In this document: positions 18,601-24,734 of the stretch, one piece after another
Layout: each line of letters opens with the position of its first letter
Numbering within the stretch: position 1 is the first letter of the stretch
From: Candidatus Omnitrophota bacterium
GTDB taxonomy: Bacteria > Omnitrophota > Gorgyraeia > Aquiviventales > Aquiviventaceae
NCBI GenBank assembly: GCA_016206675.1
Contig: JACQRD010000084.1
Location: forward strand, 1-31,072
DNA length: 31,072 bases
Reading direction: 5' to 3'
The notes under the pieces: generated by a model
The model's input: the letters and a program-made list of their open reading frames with translations, nothing else
What the model was told of the DNA's origin: nothing
Database searches by the model: none
Position numbers and translations under genes: made by a program

Positions 18601-18970
18601 GGCGGTCGTGCTCCTCGCCCAGCGGTTGGAGGAGCTGGGGTTTCGGCTGGTCGCCACCCAGGGCACCGCAAAGGCGCTGCAGCGCAGCGGCCTCGGCGCG
18701 CAGCCGGTCAAGAAGATCCACGAGGGCCGGCCGAACGTGCTGGACGCCATCAAAAGCGGCGAAATCCAGTTGATCATCAACACGCCCTCGGGCCGGCTGC
18801 CGCGGGCCGATGAAATCCTGATCCGCTCCGCCGCCACCGCGCTGGGGATTCCCTGCATCACCACGGTTTCCGGCGCGCAGGCCTCGGTGAACGGCATCGC
18901 CGCGTTGATCAAGCGCCAGGTGACGGTCAAGCCCCTCCAGCAGTATCATGCGCTGCTCCGTACCGCGTAG
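15656..18970 (+). CDS. carB: Carbamoyl phosphate synthase large chain
   Basis: CarB makes carbamoyl phosphate from bicarbonate, ammonia and two ATP, feeding PyrB. ATG 15656 (MPKRTDIHKILIIGSGPIV) is the family-typical start; upstream in-frame codons lie in the repeat array. The protein has 1104 residues (E. coli 1073). The N-terminal half carries FDYSGTQACKAL, VNSNPATIMTDP and LPTLGGQTALN, followed by an ATP-grasp and the oligomerisation domain. The C-terminal half starts at VMILGGGPNRIGQG with a second ATP-grasp. It ends with an MGS-like allosteric domain (KRAVVLLAQRLEELGFRLVA), the usual site for UMP or ornithine control. The extra length is mainly a Ser/Pro/Leu/Glu linker at about residues 561-583, encoded by a 4+4 heptad array exactly between the halves. 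Confidence 0.97.
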   Translation: MPKRTDIHKILIIGSGPIVIGQACEFDYSGTQACKALREEGFEIVLVNSNPATIMTDPEMADRTYIEPITPGVVEKIIEAEQPDALLPTLGGQTALNVTVQLAERGVLERHKVELIGAKLDAIKRAEDREYFKRTMESIGLEVPTASYAHTPEEAQAIAETIGFPCVIRPSFTLGGTGGGVAYNPEEFDRIAKLGLELSMIKEISVEESIIGWKEFELEVMRDRADNVVIVCSIENVDPMGVHTGDSITVAPQQTLTDREYQEMRDAAIKIIRAIGVETGGSNIQFAVHPDSGRLLVIEMNPRVSRSSALASKATGFPIAKIAAKLAVGYTLDELPNDITKQTPACFEPSIDYVVVKIPRFAFEKFPAADPTLTIQMKSVGETMAIGRTFNEALQKGLRGLEIRKDGWVASASVPKDVLRQRLATPTAERIFYLKQALVEGVSVDEIYQLTKIDRWFLRQLYALVLEEEALKGAKDQMNACASAPMGAAIQVNGVELLRRAKGLGFSDRQLAGLWGLDETVIRGWRARWGVQPSYYLVDTCAAEFEAFTPYYYSTYEQPVLKLEAGSRKLEETNPASSLQPPASKKRRVMILGGGPNRIGQGIEFDYCCVHAAFALREMGVEVIMVNSNPETVSTDYDTSDKLYFEPVTLEDVLNIVDRERPDGVIVQFGGQTPLNLTVGLAQAGVPILGSAAEAIDRAEDREKFKRLLDELALRQPSSGTAMTMEEAVLTARRVGYPCLVRPSYVLGGRAMEIVYDDEQLALFAQRAFEASPGFPVLIDKFLEEAIEVDVDVVGDGEAFVIGGLLEHIEEAGIHSGDSAMVLPPHTLSDDILGEVRRAALSLARALRVVGLMNVQMAVKDDAVYILEVNPRASRTVPFISKAVGVPLAKVATRAMMGLPLHAQGVTAEVVPPFLAVKESVFPFSRFAGVDILLGPEMRSTGEVMGIDEDFGRAFLKSQLAAGQWLPKSGTVFISVKNRDKRAVVLLAQRLEELGFRLVATQGTAKALQRSGLGAQPVKKIHEGRPNVLDAIKSGEIQLIINTPSGRLPRADEILIRSAATALGIPCITTVSGAQASVNGIAALIKRQVTVKPLQQYHALLRTA
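17338..17405 (+). repeat. 4+4 inverted heptad array inside carB
   Basis: The left arm (17338-17365) is four units around GAAGCTG. The right arm (17378-17405) is four identical CCAGCCT units, close to the reverse complement. Loop plus partial unit is 12 bases. The array is translated in frame as the linker joining the two synthetase halves, at a place where other CarB proteins also vary in length. Confidence 0.9.
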
Positions 18971-18985
18971 CGGGCCGGTGGGCTG

Positions 18986-19360
18986 ATGCGCGAACGACGC
19001 GATTTTCACCGCATCACGCAGGCGATTGAGGGGCGCTACCGGGCCAGCGGCCATTTCGGAGCGCTCGGCGCCTCGATGACGCTGGTGAATCTCAGCGCGG
19101 GGGGCCTGCGGTTTCGCAGCGAGGAGCAGCTGGAAAAGGACGCGCTGCTGGAGGTTGAAGTGAAGATCCCCGGTTTCCGGGAGCCGCTGATCATCAAGGG
19201 GCGCGTGGCGTGGAGCACGCTGCAGGCCTCCGGCGTGGTGGAAACCGGCGTGGAGTTTCTCAATGTTTCACCGGATCTCCGGTGTCAAATCGACAGCGTC
19301 ATTCAGTTCTTCCGCCCCCACGGCCAGGCCGGCCCTCCCCCCGCAGCAGCGGGCTCGTAA
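18986..19360 (+). CDS. PilZ-domain protein
   Basis: PilZ domains bind cyclic di-GMP. This 124-residue protein is little more than one such domain: an RERRDFHRI segment supplies the RxxxR motif close to the N terminus, and NLSAGGLRFRS supplies the (D/N)xSxxG motif about 28 residues later, followed by beta strands and GVEFLNV. Both binding motifs look intact. The C terminus is Gly/Pro/Ala-rich. It starts 15 bases after carB, with GGTGGG as a possible ribosome site, and ends eight bases before pyrD, so it is inside the pyrimidine operon. No catalytic or output domain is attached; it may act on a protein partner. Confidence 0.88.
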   Translation: MRERRDFHRITQAIEGRYRASGHFGALGASMTLVNLSAGGLRFRSEEQLEKDALLEVEVKIPGFREPLIIKGRVAWSTLQASGVVETGVEFLNVSPDLRCQIDSVIQFFRPHGQAGPPPAAAGS

Positions 19361-19368
19361 GGCGCGCC

Positions 19369-20349
19369 ATGCCGGATCTCTCCGTCACGATCGGGTCGTT
19401 GATCCTCAAGAATCCCGTGCTCGCCGCCGCCGGCACCATCGGTTACGGTGTAGAGTTCGCCGAGGCCGTGACACTGTGCGAGCTCGGCGGGCTCATCACC
19501 AAGACGCTCACCCAGCGGCCCCGCGAGGGCAACCTCCCGCCGCGGCTGGCGGAAACGCCCTCCGGGATGCTCAATGCGGTGGGGTTGCAGAACATCGGCC
19601 TTGAGGCGTTCCTGTCGGAGAAGCTGCCGGCGCTGCGCGATGTGGGCACGCCGATCATCGTCAGCCTGCTGGCCGAATCGCCGGAGGAGCTGGCGGACAT
19701 GGTGGGTGCCGTCGACCACGCGGAAGGCGCGGCGGCCATCGAACTCAACCTCTCCTGTCCAAATATCAAGCATGGTTCAGGGTTGGGGGCAAGCCCCGAA
19801 CCCCGAACCGAGAATCGTTCACGCTTTGTCAGCTTAGTGGCGCATGAGCCGCAGGCGGTGGAGCGGATGGTGGCAGCAAGCCGCCGGGCCACGCGCAAGC
19901 CGCTGATCGCCAAGCTCAGTCCCGACGTGACGGACCTCATCCCGGTCGCCCAGGCGGCGGAGCGCGCCGGCGCCGATGCCGTCGCCCTCTCCAACACCTA
20001 CGTCGGCATGAGCCTCGACCCCGAAACCCGCCGCTCACGGCTCGGCGCGATGACGGGGGGCCTCAGCGGCCCCGCGATTCGACCTTTGGCCGTCTACCGC
20101 GTGTGGTATACTGCTCAAACGCTCCGCGTGCCCGTCATCGGGCTGGGGGGGATCCTCCGCGCCGAGGACGCGCTGGAGTTTTTGCTTGCTGGCGCCTCGG
20201 TGGTGGCAGTGGGGACGGCGCACTTCGCCGATCCGCGCGCAGCGGTGAAGGTCGTGCGCGGCCTGGAGCGATATTGCGCCCGCCATCAGCTGAATGCCTT
20301 GCGCGAGCTGCGCGGGCAGGCGCAACCATCCGCAGGCCATGGCCCGTAA
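19369..20349 (+). CDS. pyrD: Dihydroorotate dehydrogenase (class 1B type)
   Basis: PyrD oxidises dihydroorotate to orotate on FMN. The 326-residue cytosolic protein resembles catalytic subunits of the NAD-linked class 1B: LILKNPVLAAAGTIGYG, LITKTLTQRPREGN, NLSCPNIK (with the catalytic-loop Cys), IAKLSPDVTD, TGGLSGPAIRPLA, and GLGGI followed by VAVGTAHF for FMN phosphate. Class 1B normally needs PyrK for electron transfer to NAD, and pyrK usually lies beside pyrD; none is present here. After the Cys loop there is an atypical insertion encoded by a GGTTCGG-type hairpin (19774-19809). It overlaps pyrF by 11 bases. Confidence 0.94.
   Translation: MPDLSVTIGSLILKNPVLAAAGTIGYGVEFAEAVTLCELGGLITKTLTQRPREGNLPPRLAETPSGMLNAVGLQNIGLEAFLSEKLPALRDVGTPIIVSLLAESPEELADMVGAVDHAEGAAAIELNLSCPNIKHGSGLGASPEPRTENRSRFVSLVAHEPQAVERMVAASRRATRKPLIAKLSPDVTDLIPVAQAAERAGADAVALSNTYVGMSLDPETRRSRLGAMTGGLSGPAIRPLAVYRVWYTAQTLRVPVIGLGGILRAEDALEFLLAGASVVAVGTAHFADPRAAVKVVRGLERYCARHQLNALRELRGQAQPSAGHGP
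19774..19809 (+). repeat. 2+2 inverted heptad hairpin inside pyrD
   Basis: GGTTCAGGGTTGGGG (19774-19788) faces CCCCGAACCCCGAACC (19794-19809) across a five-base loop. The right arm is two CCCCGAA units. It is the shortest heptad array seen here and is translated in frame as a Gly/Ser/Pro insertion just after the catalytic Cys loop. Confidence 0.8.
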
Positions 20350-21061
20350 GGCGCTGCGTGTGCAGGAGCGGCTGATTGTCGCGCTGGACGACCCCGCACT
20401 GCCGCAGGCGCTGGCGCTGGCCAAACGGCTGCGGGGCGTGGTGCGTACGGTCAAGGTAGGCAGCGCGCTGTTTACGGCCCACGGGCCGGAGGCTGTTGCG
20501 CGGCTGCGCGCGATGGGCTTCGGCGTGATGCTGGATTTGAAGTTTTTTGACATTCCCTCGACGGTCGAATTAAGCTGCCGGGCGGCGGGCGGGTTGCGCG
20601 TCTCGCTGCTGACGGTGCATGCGTGCGGCGAGCCAGAGATGCTCGCCGCCGCTGTGCGGGGGGCGCGCCAGGGTGCACGGAGGGTCGGGGCAGCCCCGCC
20701 TGCCGTGCTTGGCGTAACGGTGTTGACGAGTGTTGGCGGCCGATCGGCGAGGCAGTTGCGCGCGGAGGTGCTGCGCCGCGCAGCGCGGGCGATTGACGCC
20801 GGCTGCAACGGCGTGGTTGCCTCGGCGCGCGAGGCCGCAGCGCTGCGGCGGCGATTGGGCCGGCAGCCACTGATCGTTTGCCCCGGCATCCGCCCGGCGC
20901 GCGCAGCCAGGGCAGACCAGCAGCGCGTCGCCACGCCGCGAGAGGCGCTCGCGCAGGGGGCGAGCCATCTGGTAGTCGGGCGTCCTATTACCGCGGCCGC
21001 CGATCCCCGTGCTGCGGCGCGACACATTCTAGAGGAGATGGAGACGGTGAACGGATGCTGA
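20339..21061 (+). CDS. pyrF: Orotidine 5'-phosphate decarboxylase
   Basis: PyrF decarboxylates OMP to UMP. ATG 20339 overlaps pyrD by 11 bases and gives 240 residues, the usual bacterial length. The start is family-like (RLIVALDD), followed by VKVGSALF, the catalytic DLKFFDIPSTV (with the conserved Asp-Lys-x-x-Asp array), LTVHACGE, LGVTVLTS, VCPGIRPA and LVVGRPIT for phosphate binding. Gly/Ala/Arg content is high, reflecting strong GC pressure. The stop overlaps the pyrE start. Confidence 0.95.
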   Translation: MARKALRVQERLIVALDDPALPQALALAKRLRGVVRTVKVGSALFTAHGPEAVARLRAMGFGVMLDLKFFDIPSTVELSCRAAGGLRVSLLTVHACGEPEMLAAAVRGARQGARRVGAAPPAVLGVTVLTSVGGRSARQLRAEVLRRAARAIDAGCNGVVASAREAAALRRRLGRQPLIVCPGIRPARAARADQQRVATPREALAQGASHLVVGRPITAAADPRAAARHILEEMETVNGC

Positions 21062-21657
21062 CCAAAGAACGGCTCCTTGAAATGTTCCGCAAGAGCAACG
21101 CCCTCCGGCGGGGGCACTTTGAGCTCTCCTCCGGGCTGCACAGCGGCCACTACTTCCAGTGCGCGCAGGTGCTGCAATATCCCAAGCAAGCCGGCGTCAT
21201 CTGCAAGGAGCTGGCCAGGCGTTTCCGCGCCTCCAAGCCCACCGTCGTCATCGGGCCGTCCATCGGTGGCATCATCGTCGCCCACGAGACGGCCCGGCAG
21301 CTCAACGTGCGGTCGCTGTACGCCGAGCGCGTCGACGCCGAGATGGCGCTGCGCCGCGGCTTTCAGCTCGGCAAGAAGGACCGCGTCGTCGTCGTGGAGG
21401 ATGCCGTCACCACCGGCGAGTCCGCGCGGAAGGTCATTGAGCTCGTTGAAGCCTGCGGCGCGAAGGTGCTCGGCGTCGGCACCGTCGTCGACCGCTCCGG
21501 CGGCCGGGTGACGTTTCCCGGCCACCGCTTCGTGAAGCTCTTCTCCCTCGCGTTTGAAGCCTTCCGTCCCAGCGACTGCCCGCTCTGCAGCGAGCACGTC
21601 CCGCTCGTCCATCCCGGCAGCGCCAAGAAAGGCCAGGAGGGTCGCCTGCTCGGCTGA
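21055..21657 (+). CDS. pyrE: Orotate phosphoribosyltransferase
   Basis: PyrE joins orotate and PRPP to give OMP. ATG 21055 overlaps pyrF by seven bases and gives 200 residues. Motifs include GHFELSSGLHSGHYFQ, VVIGPSIGGIIVAHE and the PRPP-binding loop VVVVEDAVTTGES. A CPLC pair near the C terminus is seen in some bacterial members. It is the last pyrimidine gene; nuoJ starts seven bases after its stop with no terminator between them. Confidence 0.96.
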   Translation: MLTKERLLEMFRKSNALRRGHFELSSGLHSGHYFQCAQVLQYPKQAGVICKELARRFRASKPTVVIGPSIGGIIVAHETARQLNVRSLYAERVDAEMALRRGFQLGKKDRVVVVEDAVTTGESARKVIELVEACGAKVLGVGTVVDRSGGRVTFPGHRFVKLFSLAFEAFRPSDCPLCSEHVPLVHPGSAKKGQEGRLLG

Positions 21658-21664
21658 TCGTCTC

Positions 21665-22210
21665 ATGGCGGCCTTCGTCCTCTTCGCCCTGGTGATTCTG
21701 ACGGGTGCCGTGTGGGTAGTCACCCTCCGCAACCTGTTTCGCGCCGCCTTAAGCCTCGGGCTGGTGCTCTTCGGCGTGGCCGGCGTCTTCCTCCTGCTGG
21801 AAGCGGAGTTCCTCGCCTTCGCGCAGATTTTGGTCTACGTCGGCGCGATCCTCACGCTGCTCGTCTTCGCCATCATGCTCACCGCGCGAGCCCCTGGGGC
21901 CCAACCAGCCGCCACCAGCCCCCCCACCAAATATGGTCCCATCTCGCCAGGCACATTTGGTGGGGGGGCCAGCCGCCAGCAGGGACCGGCCGCGCTCGCG
22001 GCCGCCGCCGTCTTTGTGCTGCTCACCTGGGCGACGTGGCGGCTGCCGTGGCCCGCGATGCCTGCGGACCACACGGCGACGCTGCCCGCGCTGGGCCAGC
22101 GGTTGGTGACGGCGTGGGTGCTCCCGTTTGAAGTCATCTCGCTCGTCTTTGTCGCGGTCATCACCGGCGCGGTCGCCATCGCGGCTCCTCGTCGGGGACG
22201 GCAGAACTGA
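21665..22210 (+). CDS. nuoJ: NADH-quinone oxidoreductase subunit J
   Basis: NuoJ is a membrane subunit of respiratory complex I. The 181-residue protein has the family core FAQILVYVGAILTLLVFAIML in its third helix, preceded by two helices and followed by two more (ALAAAAVFVLLTW and VISLVFVAVITGAVAIAA). The loop between helices 3 and 4 carries a Pro/Gly-rich segment encoded by a 14-bp-arm hairpin (21919-21968). nuoA to nuoI are absent upstream. The stop overlaps nuoK (TGATG). Confidence 0.92.
   Translation: MAAFVLFALVILTGAVWVVTLRNLFRAALSLGLVLFGVAGVFLLLEAEFLAFAQILVYVGAILTLLVFAIMLTARAPGAQPAATSPPTKYGPISPGTFGGGASRQQGPAALAAAAVFVLLTWATWRLPWPAMPADHTATLPALGQRLVTAWVLPFEVISLVFVAVITGAVAIAAPRRGRQN
21919..21968 (+). 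repeat. 50-bp hairpin insertion inside nuoJ
   Basis: CCCCCCCACCAAAT (21919-21932) and ATTTGGTGGGGGGG (21955-21968) are perfect 14-bp inverted repeats around a 22-base loop. A 10-bp direct repeat, CCAGCCGCCA, lies on both sides (21905-21914 and 21969-21978), like a target-site duplication. The distance between the direct repeats is 64 bases, not a multiple of three, so extra small changes would be needed to keep the frame. Confidence 0.8.
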
Positions 22211-22509
22211 TGTCCGTGCAGCTGGTGCTGGCATTGAGCAACGCGCTCTTTGCCGTGGGCGTCTACGGCTTGCTGACGCGCCGCAACGCCGTGGCACTGC
22301 TGCTGGCCGTCGAGCTGTTGCTCAACGCGGCGGCGCTGAACTTCGTGCTCTTCGGCCGGCTCTTCAATCAGGTGGACGGGCAGGCGGCGACCCTCTTTAT
22401 CATCGCGCTGGCCGCCTGCGAGGCCGTCGCCGGGTTGGCAATCGTCATCAACCTCTTTCGCACCGCGCAGACGGTGGACGCGGATGCGGCGTCCCTCCTC
22501 AAAGGATGA
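22210..22509 (+). CDS. nuoK: NADH-quinone oxidoreductase subunit K
   Basis: NuoK is a three-helix proton-pathway subunit of complex I. The 99-residue length is exactly typical. Helix 2 has the conserved Glu in LAVELLLNAAALNFV and helix 3 has the second Glu in ALAACEAVAGLAIVI. It starts on the last base of the nuoJ stop. An inverted heptad array follows in the spacer before nuoL. Confidence 0.95.
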   Translation: MSVQLVLALSNALFAVGVYGLLTRRNAVALLLAVELLLNAAALNFVLFGRLFNQVDGQAATLFIIALAACEAVAGLAIVINLFRTAQTVDADAASLLKG

Positions 22510-22523
22510 ACAGCCGTAGGGGC

Positions 22524-22599
22524 GTCCACCGTCGACAGTCCACAGTCCGCAGCCAAGCGATGTGGTTCTCCGTGGACCGTGGACCGTGGACCGTGGACC
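22524..22599 (+). repeat. 4+4 inverted heptad array, nuoK-nuoL
   Basis: The left arm (22524-22551) is four units around GTCCACA. The right arm (22572-22599) is four identical GTGGACC units, the inverted form. The loop is 20 bases. The array fills the spacer. An ATG at 22562, in its loop, is in frame with nuoL and would translate the right arm. Confidence 0.9.
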
Positions 22600-22624
22600 A
22601 AACAGCGTGCAGGTGTTTCTGACG

Positions 22625-24571
22625 ATGCACGGGACCCTCCTTCTTATCAACGCGCCGTCGCTGGCGTGGATTCCGGCGCTGCCGCTGGCGGCGTTTGCCC
22701 TGCTCATCCTCTTCGGCCGGCGCCTCGGCCGCTTCAGCGGCTGGCTGGCCGTCGCCGCGCTGCTCGGCGCGCTGGCCAAGACGCTCTCCATCGCCGGCGA
22801 CGTCTGGGGTGGCCAGCAGCTCATCGCGCGGTGGGCCTGGCTGTGGCCCGGCGACGCCGCCTGGCGGCTCGGGCTGTCGGTGGATGGGCTCACCCTCGTG
22901 ATGCTGCTCGTCGTCACCGGCATCGCTCCGATGATTGCGCTCTACTCGATCGGCTACATGCACGATGATCCGCGCTTCTCCCGCTACTTCGCCTATTTCT
23001 CCCTCTTCTGCGCCTCCATGCTGACGCTGGTGATGGCCGACCACTTCCTGCTGCTGTATGCCGGATGGGAGCTGGTGGGGTTGTGCTCCTACCTGTTGAT
23101 CAGCTTCTGGTTTGAGAAGCCGGCGGCCGCGGCGGCGGGGCGCAAAGCCTTCATCACCACGCGCATCGGCGACACCGGGTTGTTCCTCGGCATCTTGCTG
23201 CTGTGGATGCAGGGCGGCACGCTGCACTTCCGCGGCCTGGAGATCGCCGCGCACCAGCTCTCCACGGGGTGGCTGACGCTCATCAGCGCGCTCATCTTCT
23301 TCGGGGCGGTGGGCAAGTCCGCCCAGATTCCGCTGCACGTGTGGCTGCCCGACGCGATGGAAGGTCCCACGCCCGTCTCCGCCTTGATCCACGCCGCCAC
23401 GATGGTGGCCGCCGGCGTGTATCTGGTCGCGCGCACCGCAGCGCTCTTTACCCCGCAGAGCCTCGCCCTGGTGCTGGGCATCGGGTTGGCGACGCATCTC
23501 TTCGCCAGCACCGTGGCGCTGACGCAGACGGACATCAAGCGCATCCTGGCGTATTCGACCCTCAGCCATCTTGGGCTGATGATGACGGCGCTGGGCCTTG
23601 GCGCGGTGACCGCCGCGATGTTCCATTTGATGACGCACGCCTTCTTCAAAGCGCTGCTGTTTCTCGGCGCCGGCAGCGTGATCCACGCCACGCATCAGCA
23701 GGAGCTTGGGCAGCTCGGCGGCCTGCGCCGCGAGATGCCGTGGACCGCGACGCTGTGCTTCATCGGGGCGCTGTCGATGAGCGGCGGCGTGTTCTTCAGC
23801 GGCTTCTGGAGCAAGGATGCCATCTTGCTGGCGGCGCGCGAGGCGCGGCCCTGGCTGTTCTGGACGCTGCTGGCCTCCGCGGTGATGACGGCCGGGTATG
23901 CGTTTCGCCTCTACTTGCGTTGTTTTCACGGCGGCGCGCCGGTTGCTTCCCATGCCCCCGGCCCCCCGCCCCACGCCCCTCACGAATCTCCGTTAGTTAT
24001 GACGCTGCCGATGACCGTGTTGGCCGTTGGGGCTGTCGCCGCCGGGCTGCTCGGCTCGCCCTGGAGCGGCCAGCCCTTCTTCCGCCTGTTCGGCGAGCAC
24101 CATCTGCACGAGGGGCTCGATGTGCCGATTCTGGTCTGGTCGACCCTCGTGTTGGTGGTGGGCATCGCGCTGGCCTGGGTCGTGGGTGCAAAGCGCCGCA
24201 ACCTACTGCCCGAAGGGCTGCGCCCGCTCGGCGCGCGGCTCTACCGGCTGGCCTTCAACAAGTACTACGTGGACGAATTCTATGAGGCCGCGATCGTCAG
24301 GCCATGCCTGGCGCTGGCGCGCGGGCTGCAGCGGTTCGACCAGGCGGTCATCGACGGGGCTGTCAACGCGATCGGCTTAGCCGGCGAGACCGTCAGCCGC
24401 GCCAAGGCCTGGGTCGACCGCACCATCGTCGATGGGGCCGTCAACGGCATCGCCTTCCTCACGCGCTGGCTCGGCGCGCAGCTGCGCCAGGTGCAAACCG
24501 GGATTATTCAGCACTATCTCCTGGTGGTCATTGTGGCGGTTGTAGCACTGTCATTCGTCGTGCTGCGGTGA
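22625..24571 (+). CDS. nuoL: NADH-quinone oxidoreductase subunit L
   Basis: NuoL is the distal antiporter-like proton pump of complex I. ATG 22625 gives 648 residues; an in-frame ATG at 22562 lies within a repeat array and is less likely. Conserved parts include YAGWELVGLCSYLLI with the key Glu, GKSAQIPLHVWLPDAMEGPT with the pump Lys, HAATMVAAGVYLVAR, and TQTDIKRILAYSTLSHLG. The C-terminal region (FNKYYVDEFYEAAIV, then two VIDGAVN/IVDGAVN segments and a last hydrophobic helix) is the lateral-helix part that distinguishes NuoL from NuoM and Mrp subunits. Confidence 0.95.
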   Translation: MHGTLLLINAPSLAWIPALPLAAFALLILFGRRLGRFSGWLAVAALLGALAKTLSIAGDVWGGQQLIARWAWLWPGDAAWRLGLSVDGLTLVMLLVVTGIAPMIALYSIGYMHDDPRFSRYFAYFSLFCASMLTLVMADHFLLLYAGWELVGLCSYLLISFWFEKPAAAAAGRKAFITTRIGDTGLFLGILLLWMQGGTLHFRGLEIAAHQLSTGWLTLISALIFFGAVGKSAQIPLHVWLPDAMEGPTPVSALIHAATMVAAGVYLVARTAALFTPQSLALVLGIGLATHLFASTVALTQTDIKRILAYSTLSHLGLMMTALGLGAVTAAMFHLMTHAFFKALLFLGAGSVIHATHQQELGQLGGLRREMPWTATLCFIGALSMSGGVFFSGFWSKDAILLAAREARPWLFWTLLASAVMTAGYAFRLYLRCFHGGAPVASHAPGPPPHAPHESPLVMTLPMTVLAVGAVAAGLLGSPWSGQPFFRLFGEHHLHEGLDVPILVWSTLVLVVGIALAWVVGAKRRNLLPEGLRPLGARLYRLAFNKYYVDEFYEAAIVRPCLALARGLQRFDQAVIDGAVNAIGLAGETVSRAKAWVDRTIVDGAVNGIAFLTRWLGAQLRQVQTGIIQHYLLVVIVAVVALSFVVLR

Positions 24572-24600
24572 GTTGTGTACTCGCACGCCGGTAACGGTGT

Positions 24601-24714
24601 TCGTGGATCGGTAACGTGGCCCGTGTCGTCCATCGGTCATGTCGTTCGTCAAGTACCAGAGCCGAACAACGTCACCGAACAACGACACGGGCTACGTAAC
24701 CGACAGACGTAACC
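24601..24714 (+). repeat. 12/13-base unit inverted array, copy 2 (nuoL-nuoM)
   Basis: The right arm is ACGTCACCGAACA (24669-24681), ACGACACGGGCT (24682-24693), ACGTAACCGACAG (24694-24706) and ACGTAACC (24707-24714). The left arm contains the inverted units, including GGCCCGTGTCGT at 24618-24629, which matches the right 12-mer at 11 of 12 positions. It is related in sequence to the pyrB-pyrC array. It ends a few bases before a GGTGAGG ribosome site for nuoM. The rest of the 164-base spacer shows nothing else. Confidence 0.85.
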
Positions 24715-24734
24715 AATAAGGGTGAGGTATTCGT

